From assembly GCF_004217135.1 (NCBI RefSeq), contig NZ_SHKK01000001.1:3720001-3784000 (forward strand): 64,000 nucleotides of DNA. The letters run 5' to 3'. Under the pieces are notes generated by a model. That model made no database searches and was not told where the DNA came from. It was given only the letters and a program-made list of their open reading frames with translations. Below, one piece after another: positions 38,505 through 46,257 of the stretch. The stretch comes from Micromonospora violae. Lineage in GTDB: Bacteria > Actinomycetota > Actinomycetes > Mycobacteriales > Micromonosporaceae. The stretch's first letter is position 1, and every line of letters starts with the position of its first letter. Made by a program: the position numbers and the translations under genes.

Positions 38505-40709
38505 TCAGCGCGGATAGACCACGAACTTGGGCGCGGATCCGTCGACGGACGGCGGCACCCGGTAGTGACGCAGAGTGAACTGCATCATGTCGCGGAACGC
38601 CGGCCCGGCGATCGCCGCACCCCCGGAGTCGGGGTCGTACACGAAGACCGCGATCACGTACCGGGGGTTCTCCGCCGGCGCCATCCCGATGAACGAGGAC
38701 ACCTCGCCGGGCTGCTTCTTGCCGTTCACCAGCCGCCACCCGGTGCCGGTCTTGCCGGCGACCCGGTAGCTGGGGACCGCGGCGGCCAGGCCGGTGGCGC
38801 GGTCGACGGTGGTGACCGCCTCCAGCATGGTGCGCAGCGCCGCCGCGTTCTGCGGGCTGAGCACCGACCGGGTCACCGGGGCCGGCGCGGGGGTGCGCTT
38901 GCCGTCCGGGCCGATCACCTCCTTGACCAGGTGCGGCTGCACGTAGGTGCCGTTGTTGGCGATGGCGGCGTACGCGGCGGCCATCTGCAGCGGGGTGGCG
39001 TCGACGCTGTGCCCGATCGGCACCGACCCACGCGACGATCCGCTCCACTCGTCGGCCGGCAACAGTCGCCCGCTGGCTTCCCCGGGCATCCCCTCGCCGG
39101 TGGGCTTACCCAGCCCGAACCGCTTCTGGTAGTCGATCAACCGGTCCCGGCCGAGCTTCTCGGCGATCGTGATGGTGCCGACGTTCGACGAGTAGGCGAG
39201 CATCCCCGGCACGCTCATCCGCTTGCCGTTGGCCGGATGGGTGTCGGCGAACCAGGTATCGCCCATCTTGATGGCGTTGGCGACGGGGAACGTGGTGTCC
39301 GGGGTGATCACCCCCTCCTGCAGCGCCGCGCCATAGGTGATCGCCTTGTGCACCGAGCCCGGGTCGATCACGAAGCTGGTCGCGGCGTCCTCCCGGGCCA
39401 CCGGGTCGCTGGGGATCGGCTGCGCCGCGTTGTAGGTGGGGTTGCTGGCCTGGGCCAGCACCGCGCCGGAGGGAATCTCCATGATCACGGCTGCGCCGGT
39501 GCCGCCGGGCGCCTTGGCCATGCCCGCGCTGAGGATCTGCTGGGCGCGGAACTGGAGGTCACGGACGATGGTGAGGGCCAGCGAGCTGCCCGGCTTGGCG
39601 GGCGTGGTCCGGCTGTAACCGCCCGGGATCGGCGCGGCGAGGTCACCGAGGCCGGCCTCGTACACCCGCTTGCCGTCCTGACCGGCGAGCACGTCGTCGA
39701 AGCGGGCCTCCAGCCCCTCCAACCCGTCCATGTCCTGGCTGGTGAAGCCGATCAGGTTGGCGGCCAGGTCACCGCCGGGCACCTCACGGCGCTCGTCGCG
39801 GTGCACCCCGATGCCGGGCAGCTCCAGCGCCTGCACCCGCTTCGCGGTCGGGATCTCCACCCCCCGCGCCAGGTAGGCGAAGGTGGACTCCTTGCCGTTC
39901 TCCAACTTGCGGGGCTTCATCAGCTCGACCAGCTTCGACACCGGGATGCCGAGCAGCGGGGAGAGCGCCTTGGCGACACCGGGCGGGTCCTTCACCTCGG
40001 TCGGGTCGGCGTACACGTACCGCGCCTCGACACTGCGGACCAGCGGCGCGCCGGTGCTGTCGTAGATCGCGCCGCGCGGCGCCGGCAGCTCAACGGTGCG
40101 GAGTCGGTCGGCGATGCCGCCCCCGGCGTACGCCGGAGCGTCGACCGCCTGGAGGAAGATCAGCCGGATCCCGATGACGGCGAACAGGGCCAGCGCGAGC
40201 ACGGTGCCCAGCCGCAGCCGCAGCCGCGAGTCGGCCAGCTTCGGCGGGCGTCGTGGTTTGCGCGACGGCCGGCGGGCCGCCGGGCGGTCGGCGCGCCGCG
40301 GCGCGCGCGGCGTGGTCCGGCGACGCGGCGGCGGCTCGTCCCCGCCCGGGTTCCGGGGGGTACGCGGCGCGACGGTGCGCACCACCGCACCGCGTCCGGC
40401 GGCCGGAGCGTCCCGGCGGCCGGCCCGGGCGGCGGCCCGGCCGCCGTCGAGCACCTGCAACGCCGGCCGGAACGGGTCACCGGAGCGGGTGCTGCGCGGC
40501 GTACGCCGCTGCTCGCCCTGGCCGCGCGCCGGCGTGCCGCGCTCCTCGCGGACCGTTCGACCCCTCGGGGTGTACGCCCGCGCGCCGGAGATCCCCCCGA
40601 TACCCGGCTCGCCGGTGCGCGGCTCACCATCGGCGGGGCCGGCGTCACGTGCAGAACCGCGCCGGGACCCCGTAGGGTCCCGGCGCGGCTCGTCCGACCT
40701 TGGTGGCAC
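38505..40709 (-). CDS. ftsI: septal transpeptidase FtsI (class B PBP)
   Basis: A 734-residue monofunctional penicillin-binding protein that crosslinks septal peptidoglycan. A basic, disordered cytoplasmic arm of about 160 residues precedes one membrane helix (about 165-187). The dimer or pedestal domain follows from about 200. Active-site motifs are S452-V-H-K455 (DPGSVHKAIT), S-S-N near 507 and K653-T-G (VAGKTGTGW). The N-terminal arm is much longer than in E. coli FtsI. It is followed downstream by murE and preceded by the FtsL-like gene with a 3-bp gap. Confidence 0.95.
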   Translation of the reverse strand: MPPRSDEPRRDPTGSRRGSARDAGPADGEPRTGEPGIGGISGARAYTPRGRTVREERGTPARGQGEQRRTPRSTRSGDPFRPALQVLDGGRAAARAGRRDAPAAGRGAVVRTVAPRTPRNPGGDEPPPRRRTTPRAPRRADRPAARRPSRKPRRPPKLADSRLRLRLGTVLALALFAVIGIRLIFLQAVDAPAYAGGGIADRLRTVELPAPRGAIYDSTGAPLVRSVEARYVYADPTEVKDPPGVAKALSPLLGIPVSKLVELMKPRKLENGKESTFAYLARGVEIPTAKRVQALELPGIGVHRDERREVPGGDLAANLIGFTSQDMDGLEGLEARFDDVLAGQDGKRVYEAGLGDLAAPIPGGYSRTTPAKPGSSLALTIVRDLQFRAQQILSAGMAKAPGGTGAAVIMEIPSGAVLAQASNPTYNAAQPIPSDPVAREDAATSFVIDPGSVHKAITYGAALQEGVITPDTTFPVANAIKMGDTWFADTHPANGKRMSVPGMLAYSSNVGTITIAEKLGRDRLIDYQKRFGLGKPTGEGMPGEASGRLLPADEWSGSSRGSVPIGHSVDATPLQMAAAYAAIANNGTYVQPHLVKEVIGPDGKRTPAPAPVTRSVLSPQNAAALRTMLEAVTTVDRATGLAAAVPSYRVAGKTGTGWRLVNGKKQPGEVSSFIGMAPAENPRYVIAVFVYDPDSGGAAIAGPAFRDMMQFTLRHYRVPPSVDGSAPKFVVYPR

Positions 40710-40712
40710 CGG

Positions 40713-41318
40713 TCAGCCTCCCGCACCCTGGCTCGTCACCGACGGCCGGTCGCTCGACGGCTGCGGCACCTCAAGGGTCTTGCCGTCCGGCAGCCGGATG
40801 TAACCCGGCTCGCCCGCGTCGACCAGGCCCAACTGCCGCGCCTTCGCCGTCAGACTGCCCGGCGCCTCGGCGTCGGCGATCTGCTTGTCCAGTTGCTGCT
40901 TCTCCAGGTCCAGTCGAGCCTGCTGCTGCTGCAACCGCTCGAGCCGGAACGCGTTCTCATTGATCTTGGTGTTGACCGCCAGGATGCCCAGCACCCCACC
41001 GACCACCAGCACCACGATCAGCGCCGCGAACGGCGCGCGCGGCACCGACATCGGCGGCGGCGGGGCCACCCGCAGCCGGGGCGGGCGGGCGGCAGGCGCA
41101 CTGCCGGCCTTCTCGACCGGCCGCAGCGCAGCGGTGCCCTGAGTCGGGAACTCGCGCGCCCCCCGGGCGCGAGTCTCCCCCTGCCGGTTCACTCGATCGA
41201 TGCGTGGCGTACCGTTTCCGAGGCGCGGAGCCCGCTCTGCCGCGATCCGGCCCCCCGATCGCGGTGCGCGCTGCCCGCCGCCGGTCACGTCCCGGCGGTC
41301 GCGCTTGTCAATGCTCAT
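40713..41318 (-). CDS. ftsL: FtsL-like bitopic division protein
   Basis: A 201-residue protein in the ftsL position between rsmH and ftsI. A basic, Arg-rich cytoplasmic arm of about 95 residues precedes one membrane helix (about 96-118, PFAALIVVLVVGGVLGILAVNT). A leucine-zipper-like coiled coil NAFRLERLQQQQARLDLEKQQLDKQI and a short extracellular tail follow. Sequence identity in FtsL proteins is low, so the call rests on position and architecture. ATG at 41318 is chosen because GAGGGAC lies just upstream. Confidence 0.85.
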   Translation of the reverse strand: MSIDKRDRRDVTGGGQRAPRSGGRIAAERAPRLGNGTPRIDRVNRQGETRARGAREFPTQGTAALRPVEKAGSAPAARPPRLRVAPPPPMSVPRAPFAALIVVLVVGGVLGILAVNTKINENAFRLERLQQQQARLDLEKQQLDKQIADAEAPGSLTAKARQLGLVDAGEPGYIRLPDGKTLEVPQPSSDRPSVTSQGAGG

Positions 41319-41378
41319 GTCCCTCCCCCTCAACATCCGTCCCTCATAGCCGTCCCGGTGCCGCTGACCCCCCACGGA

Positions 41379-42419
41379 TCAGGCGGACCCGGTGCCCGGC
41401 TGGTGCATTCCCTTCACCCGTCGGCGAGACCGTTCGCGGTCGGTCCGCCCCTGCTCTGTCGCGTTCGGGTCGAGTCGCTCCGCGGCCCGCAGCCGCACCG
41501 AGGCGGCCCGCGGATTCGCGGCGACCTCCGCCTCCCCGGGCAGTTCCGCGCCCCGACTGAGTAGCCGGAACGTCGGACCGGACCCGGGAAGCTCGACCGG
41601 GAGGTCAATCGGGCCCTTACTGCGGACCCGGTCCGCGAGGGCCGCCTTGGTGATCCTGTCCTCCAGCGAGTGGTAGGACAGCACCACCATGCGACCGCCC
41701 ACGGTCAGTGCGTCGAGTGCGGACGGCAGCGCCGTCTCCAGCGCTGCCAGTTCTCTGTTTACCTCGATCCGTAAAGCCTGAAACGTTCTCTTCGCCGGAT
41801 GTCCGCCCGTTCGTCGGGCTGGTGCCGGAATGGAGTCCCGAATCAGCTCCGCCAGGAGCGCGGACGAGGTGATCCGGGCCCGCTCCCGCTGCCGGATGAT
41901 CGCCGAGGCGATCCGGCCGGCGAACTTCTCCTCGCCGTAGACCCGCAGCACCCGAGCCAGGTCCGGATGCGTGTACGTGTTGACCACCTCTTCGGCGGTC
42001 ACCCCACGGGTCTGGTCCATCCGCATGTCCAGCGGCGCGTCCTGGGCGTAGGCGAACCCGCGGTCGGGCGCGTCCAACTGCAACGACGAAACACCCAGAT
42101 CGAAGAGGATGCCGTCGATGCCCGGATAACCCAGCCGGTCCAGTACGTCCGGCAACTCGTCGTAGACGGCGTGCTCCAGATGCACCCGATCGGCGAACCG
42201 GGCCAGTCGGACCCGCGCGTGGGCGAGCGCCTCGGTGTCCCGGTCGAGCCCGATCAGGACCGTCTCCGGATGCGCCTCGAGCACCGCCTCCGCGTGCCCG
42301 GCCAGGCCGAGCGTCGCGTCGACGTAGACCGTCCGGCCGCCTCGACCCAGCGCGGGGGCCAGCAGCTCGAGACACCGCTCAAGCAGCACCGGCACGTGCG
42401 TGCCGCGCAACTCCCCCAT
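41379..42419 (-). CDS. rsmH: 16S rRNA (cytosine-1402-N4)-methyltransferase RsmH
   Basis: A 346-residue SAM-dependent methyltransferase modifying C1402 of 16S r[19 protein letters not shown], the SAM-site [15 protein letters not shown] (33-47) and [19 protein letters not shown] are hallmarks. ATG at 42419 is preferred because of GGGGGT upstream and family alignment. Codon 216 is TTA, in an unusually AT-rich patch that encodes [14 protein letters not shown]. It is the second gene of the division cluster, separated from mraZ by 205 bp, in which a hairpin occurs at 42550-42575. Confidence 0.95.
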   Translation of the reverse strand: MGELRGTHVPVLLERCLELLAPALGRGGRTVYVDATLGLAGHAEAVLEAHPETVLIGLDRDTEALAHARVRLARFADRVHLEHAVYDELPDVLDRLGYPGIDGILFDLGVSSLQLDAPDRGFAYAQDAPLDMRMDQTRGVTAEEVVNTYTHPDLARVLRVYGEEKFAGRIASAIIRQRERARITSSALLAELIRDSIPAPARRTGGHPAKRTFQALRIEVNRELAALETALPSALDALTVGGRMVVLSYHSLEDRITKAALADRVRSKGPIDLPVELPGSGPTFRLLSRGAELPGEAEVAANPRAASVRLRAAERLDPNATEQGRTDRERSRRRVKGMHQPGTGSA

Positions 42420-42549
42420 GTTGACCCCCACTGGTTGAAACGTCCGTTCTTCTCGTGCGCCTGTCGTCGGACGGCGCTGCCGTCGTACCGCCAGATCCCC
42501 ATCCGCTCCCGCCTGACACCGAACCGTCGCCCGATGACTGGATCGTGCG

Positions 42550-42575
42550 CCTGGCACCGGGGAAGTGATGCCAGG
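42550..42575 (-). other. hairpin in the mraZ-rsmH gap
   Basis: CCTGGCA/TGCCAGG arms of 7 bp with a 12-nt loop. Without a T tract it is not a classic terminator and could be a processing or attenuation site. The rest of the 205-bp gap contains no gene that I can see. Confidence 0.35.
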
Positions 42576-42624
42576 AACTCGAAAGCGGCTGGAGATCTCG
42601 CAGTACGTCGGGCGCCGTTCCGCC

Positions 42625-43056
42625 CTACAGACCGCCGGGCAGCACCCCCTCCTCGATGTCGGCGAAGTCGTCTTCGCTCTCGGCGAGGTAGGTCTCCCAG
42701 GCGACCTTGTCCCAGATCTCCACCCGCGTGCTCGCGCCGATCACCACCAGCTCGCGGTCCAGTGCGGCATAGGCCCGCAGGTGGGCCGGAATGGTCACCC
42801 GACCCTGCTTGTCCGGAACCTCGTCGTGCGCGCTGGCGAAGAAGACCCGGCTGTAGGCCCGGGCCGCCTTGTGTGTCATCGGCTGCGCGCGCAACTGCTC
42901 CGCGATTCGCTGGAACTCAGGGGTTGGGAAGACGTAGAGACAGCGCTCCTGCCCTTTGGTGATCACGACACCCCCCGCCAGCTCATCTCGAAACTTGGCC
43001 GGAAGGATCAACCGGCCCTTTTCGTCCAGGCGTGGAGTGTGGGTGCCGAGAAACAT
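42625..43056 (-). CDS. mraZ: MraZ transcription regulator of the dcw cluster
   Basis: A 143-residue protein of two SpoVT-AbrB-like halves, [16 protein letters not shown] (11-26) and [15 protein letters not shown] (about 81-95). MraZ forms ring-shaped oligomers that bind phased GTGGG-type repeats upstream of its own gene. Such repeats are at 43141-43166 here. ATG at 43056 starts the conserved [15 protein letters not shown]. It is the first gene of the leftward cell-wall cluster and is probably autoregulated. Confidence 0.95.
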   Translation of the reverse strand: MFLGTHTPRLDEKGRLILPAKFRDELAGGVVITKGQERCLYVFPTPEFQRIAEQLRAQPMTHKAARAYSRVFFASAHDEVPDKQGRVTIPAHLRAYAALDRELVVIGASTRVEIWDKVAWETYLAESEDDFADIEEGVLPGGL

Positions 43057-43140
43057 CGGCCCAACCCCCTCGCCCTTGAGCGGCGTTCGCGGCGCCGCTG
43101 ACCCCCCGGGCCGGTGAGCCCTCCCGGCCTCACCATTGGC

Positions 43141-43172
43141 CCCCACTCTACTCCACTTCCCTCCACCTGCAA
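43141..43172 (-). promoter_or_regulatory. mraZ promoter overlapped by three MraZ boxes
   Basis: TTGCAG (43172-43167), a 16-bp spacer and TAGAGT (43150-43145) form the promoter. GTGGAG at 43166-43161, GTGGAG at 43156-43151 and GTGGGG at 43146-43141 recur with an exact 10-bp period. This fits the TGGGN-N5 repeats bound by MraZ in other bacteria. The boxes fill the spacer and -10, so binding would block RNA polymerase. Confidence 0.75.
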
Positions 43173-43228
43173 CCAGAATCGCCCGCGTGGCGCGCCTGAC
43201 CGGGGGGCAAAACCGCACGTCACAAGGG

Positions 43229-43244
43229 GTGGAGCGGGGTGGAG
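43229..43244 (+). promoter_or_regulatory. second MraZ-type box pair facing murT
   Basis: GTGGAG at 43229 and again at 43239, period 10, within GGGGTGGAGC-GGGGTGGAGG, oriented toward murT. The identical hexamer and spacing suggest MraZ may also control the divergent murT-gatD operon. Confidence 0.45.
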
Positions 43245-43383
43245 GGCTACGGGGCCCCCTCGGCGTGGTCCGCTTTCCGACATAGATCGACTCCGTACGG
43301 GGGACGCCGACCCGGCCGCCCGCGCAGCCATCACGGCCGAACGGTTCACCGTCGGCGGCGATCTGGTGGGCCCGGCGGTCCGG

Positions 43384-43389
43384 TAACCT
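43384..43389 (+). promoter_or_regulatory. -10 element of leaderless murT
   Basis: TAACCT lies 7 nt before the GTG at 43397. No strong -35 is seen. Confidence 0.45.
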
Positions 43390-43396
43390 CGCTCGC

Positions 43397-44659
43397 GTGA
43401 CGGACGCGAAAATGCCCCTACGGGCCAAGGTGGCCAGCTCCGTGTCACGGACCGCCGCAGCGCTCTCCCGGGCGGCCGGCCGTGGCGACGGTTCGGTGAT
43501 CGGCGGGTGGATCGGCCTGAAGATCGACCCGGACCTGCTGGCCCACCTGTCGGCCGGGCGCGCGATCGCGCTCGTCTCCGGCACCAACGGCAAGACCACC
43601 ACCACCCGGCTGACCTCCGCGGCGGTCGGCGTGCTCGGCCGGGTCGCCACCAACTCCTTCGGCGCCAACATGCCCAGCGGCCACACCTCGGCGCTGGCCA
43701 AGGCCGGCAGCACCCCGTACGCGGTGCTGGAGGTCGACGAGCACTACCTGGCCCAGGTGCTGGAGGCGACCGAGCCGCACGTGGTCGCGCTGCTGAACCT
43801 CTCCCGCGACCAGCTCGACCGTGCCAAAGAGGTCGCCATGATGGCGCAGCTCTGGCGCGCGGCACTGGTCCGCCACACCGATGTGCGGGTGGTGGCCAAC
43901 GCCGACGACCCCCTGGTGGTGTGGGCCGCCACCCCGCCGGGTGACCCCGCCCGGGGCATCCACCCGCCGCACGTGACGTGGTTCAGCGCCGGCCAGCGCT
44001 GGCACGACGACTCCTGGGTCTGCCCGGAGTGCGGCTCCACCATCCAGCGCTCCGGCGAGCAGTGGTGGTGCACCGGCTGCCCGTTGCGCCGACCGGAGCC
44101 GCAGTGGGTCGTCGAGGACGAGGGCGTGCTCGACCCCACCGGCGCGTGGCACAAGGTCTCCCTCCAACTACCCGGCAAGGTCAACCTCGGCAACGCGGCG
44201 ACCGCGCTGGCGGTGGCCGCCGAGTTCGGTGTCCGCCCGGTCGACGCGGTGTCCCGCCTCGGCATCGTCACCTCGGTGGCCGGCCGCTACGCGCAGGTCG
44301 ACAAGGACGGGCGCAACATCCGGCTGCTGCTGGCCAAGAACCCGGCCAGTTGGCTGGAGGCGTTCGACATGGCCGACGACGCGCCGACCCTGCTCTCCAT
44401 CAACGCGCGCGACCCCGACGGTCTGGACACCTCCTGGCTCTACGACGTCGACTTCGCCCCGCTCCGTGGCCGGCAGGTGTTGATCACCGGTGACCGGGCG
44501 TACGACCTGGCCGTCCGACTGGACGTCAACGACGTGCCGTTCCAGCACGTCCGCACGTTCGACGACGCGCTCCGGTCAGTCCCACCCGGGCGGCTGGAGG
44601 TCATCGCGAACTACACCGCGTTCCAGGACATCCGAGCGGAGTTGGACCGTGTCATCTGA
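43397..44659 (+). CDS. murT: MurT, lipid II isoglutaminyl synthase Mur-ligase subunit
   Basis: A 420-residue Mur-ligase-like protein. With GatD it amidates the D-Glu residue of lipid II to D-isoglutamine. The ATP loop GTNGKTTTT is at 62-70. The MurT-specific zinc ribbon has CPEC near 208 and CTGC near 225. A C-terminal DUF1727 domain (from about 310, with [15 protein letters not shown]) is present. The start is GTG at 43397 with its TAACCT box. It overlaps gatD by 11 bp. This is not MurD despite the shared fold. Confidence 0.95.
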   Translation: MTDAKMPLRAKVASSVSRTAAALSRAAGRGDGSVIGGWIGLKIDPDLLAHLSAGRAIALVSGTNGKTTTTRLTSAAVGVLGRVATNSFGANMPSGHTSALAKAGSTPYAVLEVDEHYLAQVLEATEPHVVALLNLSRDQLDRAKEVAMMAQLWRAALVRHTDVRVVANADDPLVVWAATPPGDPARGIHPPHVTWFSAGQRWHDDSWVCPECGSTIQRSGEQWWCTGCPLRRPEPQWVVEDEGVLDPTGAWHKVSLQLPGKVNLGNAATALAVAAEFGVRPVDAVSRLGIVTSVAGRYAQVDKDGRNIRLLLAKNPASWLEAFDMADDAPTLLSINARDPDGLDTSWLYDVDFAPLRGRQVLITGDRAYDLAVRLDVNDVPFQHVRTFDDALRSVPPGRLEVIANYTAFQDIRAELDRVI

Positions 44660-45368
44660 GAGTCTGCGCATCGTCTGGATCTACCCCGACCTGCTCTCCA
44701 CCTACGGAGACCGGGGCAACGCCCTGATCCTCGCCCGTCGGGCCCGCCAGCGCGGGATGCCGGTCGAGGTGCTGGAGGTCCGCTCCGACGAGCGGCTACC
44801 CGCGACCGCCGACATCTACCTGGTCGGTGGCGGCGAGGACGGCCCGCAGGCGCTCGGCGCGCAGCGGCTGCTGGCTGACGGCGGTCTGCACCGCGCGGTC
44901 GCCCAGGGCTCGGTCGTGTTCGGCGTCTGCGCCGGCTACCAACTGCTCGGCACCTCGTTCTTCGCCAAGGGCGTGCAGTGCCGAGGGCTGGAGCTGCTCG
45001 ACCTGCAGTCCGACCGGGCCGACAGACGGGCCGTGGGCGAGCTGGCCGGTGAGATCGACCCTCGGCTGGGCCTGCCCCCGCTGACCGGTTTCGAGAACCA
45101 CGGCGGTCGCACCCACCTCGGTCCGGAGGTCTCCCCGCTCGCCCGCGTCACCGCCGGGGTGGGCAACGACGGCACCACCGAGGGCGCGTGGCGCGGCAAG
45201 CTGCTGGGCACCTATTCGCACGGGCCGGCGTTGGCGCGCAACCCGGCCCTGGCCGACCTGCTGCTGCGCTGGGCCACCGGGGCACACCAGCTCCCGCCGT
45301 TGGATGACACCTGGTCGGACCGGCTCCGCAACGAACGCCGCTCCGCAGTGGCCGCCGCCCGGGCATGA
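44649..45368 (+). CDS. gatD: GatD, lipid II isoglutaminyl synthase glutaminase subunit
   Basis: A 239-residue class I glutamine amidotransferase of the CobB/CobQ type that delivers ammonia to MurT. The nucleophile is C94 in GVCAGYQLLG and the partner H191 in GTYSHGP, matching the positions known in GatD. GTG at 44649 overlaps the end of murT and gives the standard start [23 protein letters not shown]. Its stop overlaps the next ATG. Confidence 0.95.
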   Translation: MSSESLRIVWIYPDLLSTYGDRGNALILARRARQRGMPVEVLEVRSDERLPATADIYLVGGGEDGPQALGAQRLLADGGLHRAVAQGSVVFGVCAGYQLLGTSFFAKGVQCRGLELLDLQSDRADRRAVGELAGEIDPRLGLPPLTGFENHGGRTHLGPEVSPLARVTAGVGNDGTTEGAWRGKLLGTYSHGPALARNPALADLLLRWATGAHQLPPLDDTWSDRLRNERRSAVAAARA

Positions 45369-46051
45369 TCCGTGCTGTCCGGCGGCTGCTCCGGCAGCCG
45401 CCGGCCGCCCGGTTCGCCCTGCTCGTCCTGCTGATCGGTGGGTGCGGGTTACTGCTGCTCCTGGTGCCCCGACCGGATCCGGCGCAGCTGCCGCTGGTCG
45501 CCGACCGGCTGGGCGACCTCGCCCCGGTGGCGGCGATCCTCGGCGGCGCGCTGCTGCTGGTCGCCCTGGTGCCCCGGACCTTCATCACGCTCGCCGCAGG
45601 TGCGATCTTCGGCCCGCTGGAGGGTGCCGCGTACGCCCTGGGCGCCGCGCTGGTGGCCGCGACGATCGGGTTCACCGTCGGCCGGTTCCTCGGTCGGGAG
45701 TTCGTCGCCGAGCGGGTCCGCGGTCGGCTGGCCCGCCTCGACGGCTGGTTCGCCCGGCAGAGCGTGCTCGGCGTGGTCACCGTCAGGCTGCTCCCGATCG
45801 CCGGTTTCGGGCTGGTCAGCTACGGCTACGGCACGACCGGCGCACGAATGGCACCGTTCCTGGCCGGCAGCGTGCTCGCGTCCGCGCCGACCGCCTTCGG
45901 GTACGCGGCGATCGGTGCGGCGGTCAGCTCCCCCGGCCACGTCAACTGGTACGCCGCCGCCCCGGCCAGCCTCGGCCTGATCGCCAGCCTGGTGCTCATC
46001 CACCAGTGGTGGCGAGCCGAACGCCGCCGCCGCCGCACCATGCAGACCTGA
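45365..46051 (+). CDS. VTT/TVP38 (DedA-like) membrane protein
   Basis: A 228-residue membrane protein with about five hydrophobic stretches. It has the VTT-domain signature around residues 65-85 (VALVPRTFITLAAGAIFGPLEGAAYALGAAL), the GRFLGREFV loop, and the RLLPIAGFGLVSYGYGTT segment. The family includes lipid scramblases and DedA-like undecaprenyl phosphate flippases. The ATG overlaps gatD by 4 bp. The neighbourhood suggests, but does not prove, a role in recycling wall lipid carriers. Confidence 0.85.
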   Translation: MIRAVRRLLRQPPAARFALLVLLIGGCGLLLLLVPRPDPAQLPLVADRLGDLAPVAAILGGALLLVALVPRTFITLAAGAIFGPLEGAAYALGAALVAATIGFTVGRFLGREFVAERVRGRLARLDGWFARQSVLGVVTVRLLPIAGFGLVSYGYGTTGARMAPFLAGSVLASAPTAFGYAAIGAAVSSPGHVNWYAAAPASLGLIASLVLIHQWWRAERRRRRTMQT

Positions 46052-46104
46052 CCGCCCCGCCCCAACCGCCCCCGCCCTGCCGCTGCCGCTGCCGCTGCCG
46101 CTGG

Positions 46105-46179
46105 GTCGATCATGGAGTTGTGGTGGGGGATCAATCGCCCGTTATGGGATGATCCAGGCACCACAACTCCATGATCGAC
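46105..46179. terminator. long perfect palindrome between converging genes
   Basis: Two perfect 21-nt arms (46105-46125 and 46159-46179), the left starting GTCGATCATGGAGTTG, flank a 33-nt loop. The loop itself contains GGATCA/TGATCC. It separates the VTT gene from the converging leuS gene and probably terminates both. Confidence 0.65.
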
Positions 46180-46250
46180 GCGGACGGGGCCGACGCGGAC
46201 GGGGCCGACGCGGACGGGGCCGACGCGGACCGGGCCGACGCGGACCGGGT
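46177..46250. repeat. 15-bp tandem repeat next to the leuS 3' end
   Basis: GACGCGGACGGGGCC is repeated three times exactly, then twice with ACCGG instead of ACGGG, the last copy partial. It starts inside the right arm of the palindrome and ends 8 bp before the leuS stop. It is not in a conserved coding region. Confidence 0.85.
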
Positions 46251-46257
46251 GCCGGTG

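Larger units (their letters stand above)
43057..43396. promoter_or_regulatory. divergent mraZ / murT control region
   Basis: This 340-bp gap has no gene. On the mraZ side it carries the promoter and three 10-bp-phased boxes. In the middle it carries two boxes in the opposite orientation (43229-43244). On the murT side a TAACCT box at 43384-43389 sits 7 nt before the murT GTG. Between them, 43245-43383 shows no further element that I can identify. Confidence 0.6.

Noticed and set aside
38019..41564. 1181-codon open frame on the plus strand opposite murE, ftsI, ftsL and rsmH
   Set aside because: It is antisense to well-conserved genes and its translation is Arg/Gly/Pro-rich without domains, as expected from third-position GC bias.
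43397..44659. murT taken as the displaced murD
   Set aside because: The CPEC/CTGC zinc ribbon, the DUF1727 C-terminal domain and the adjoining gatD identify it as MurT.
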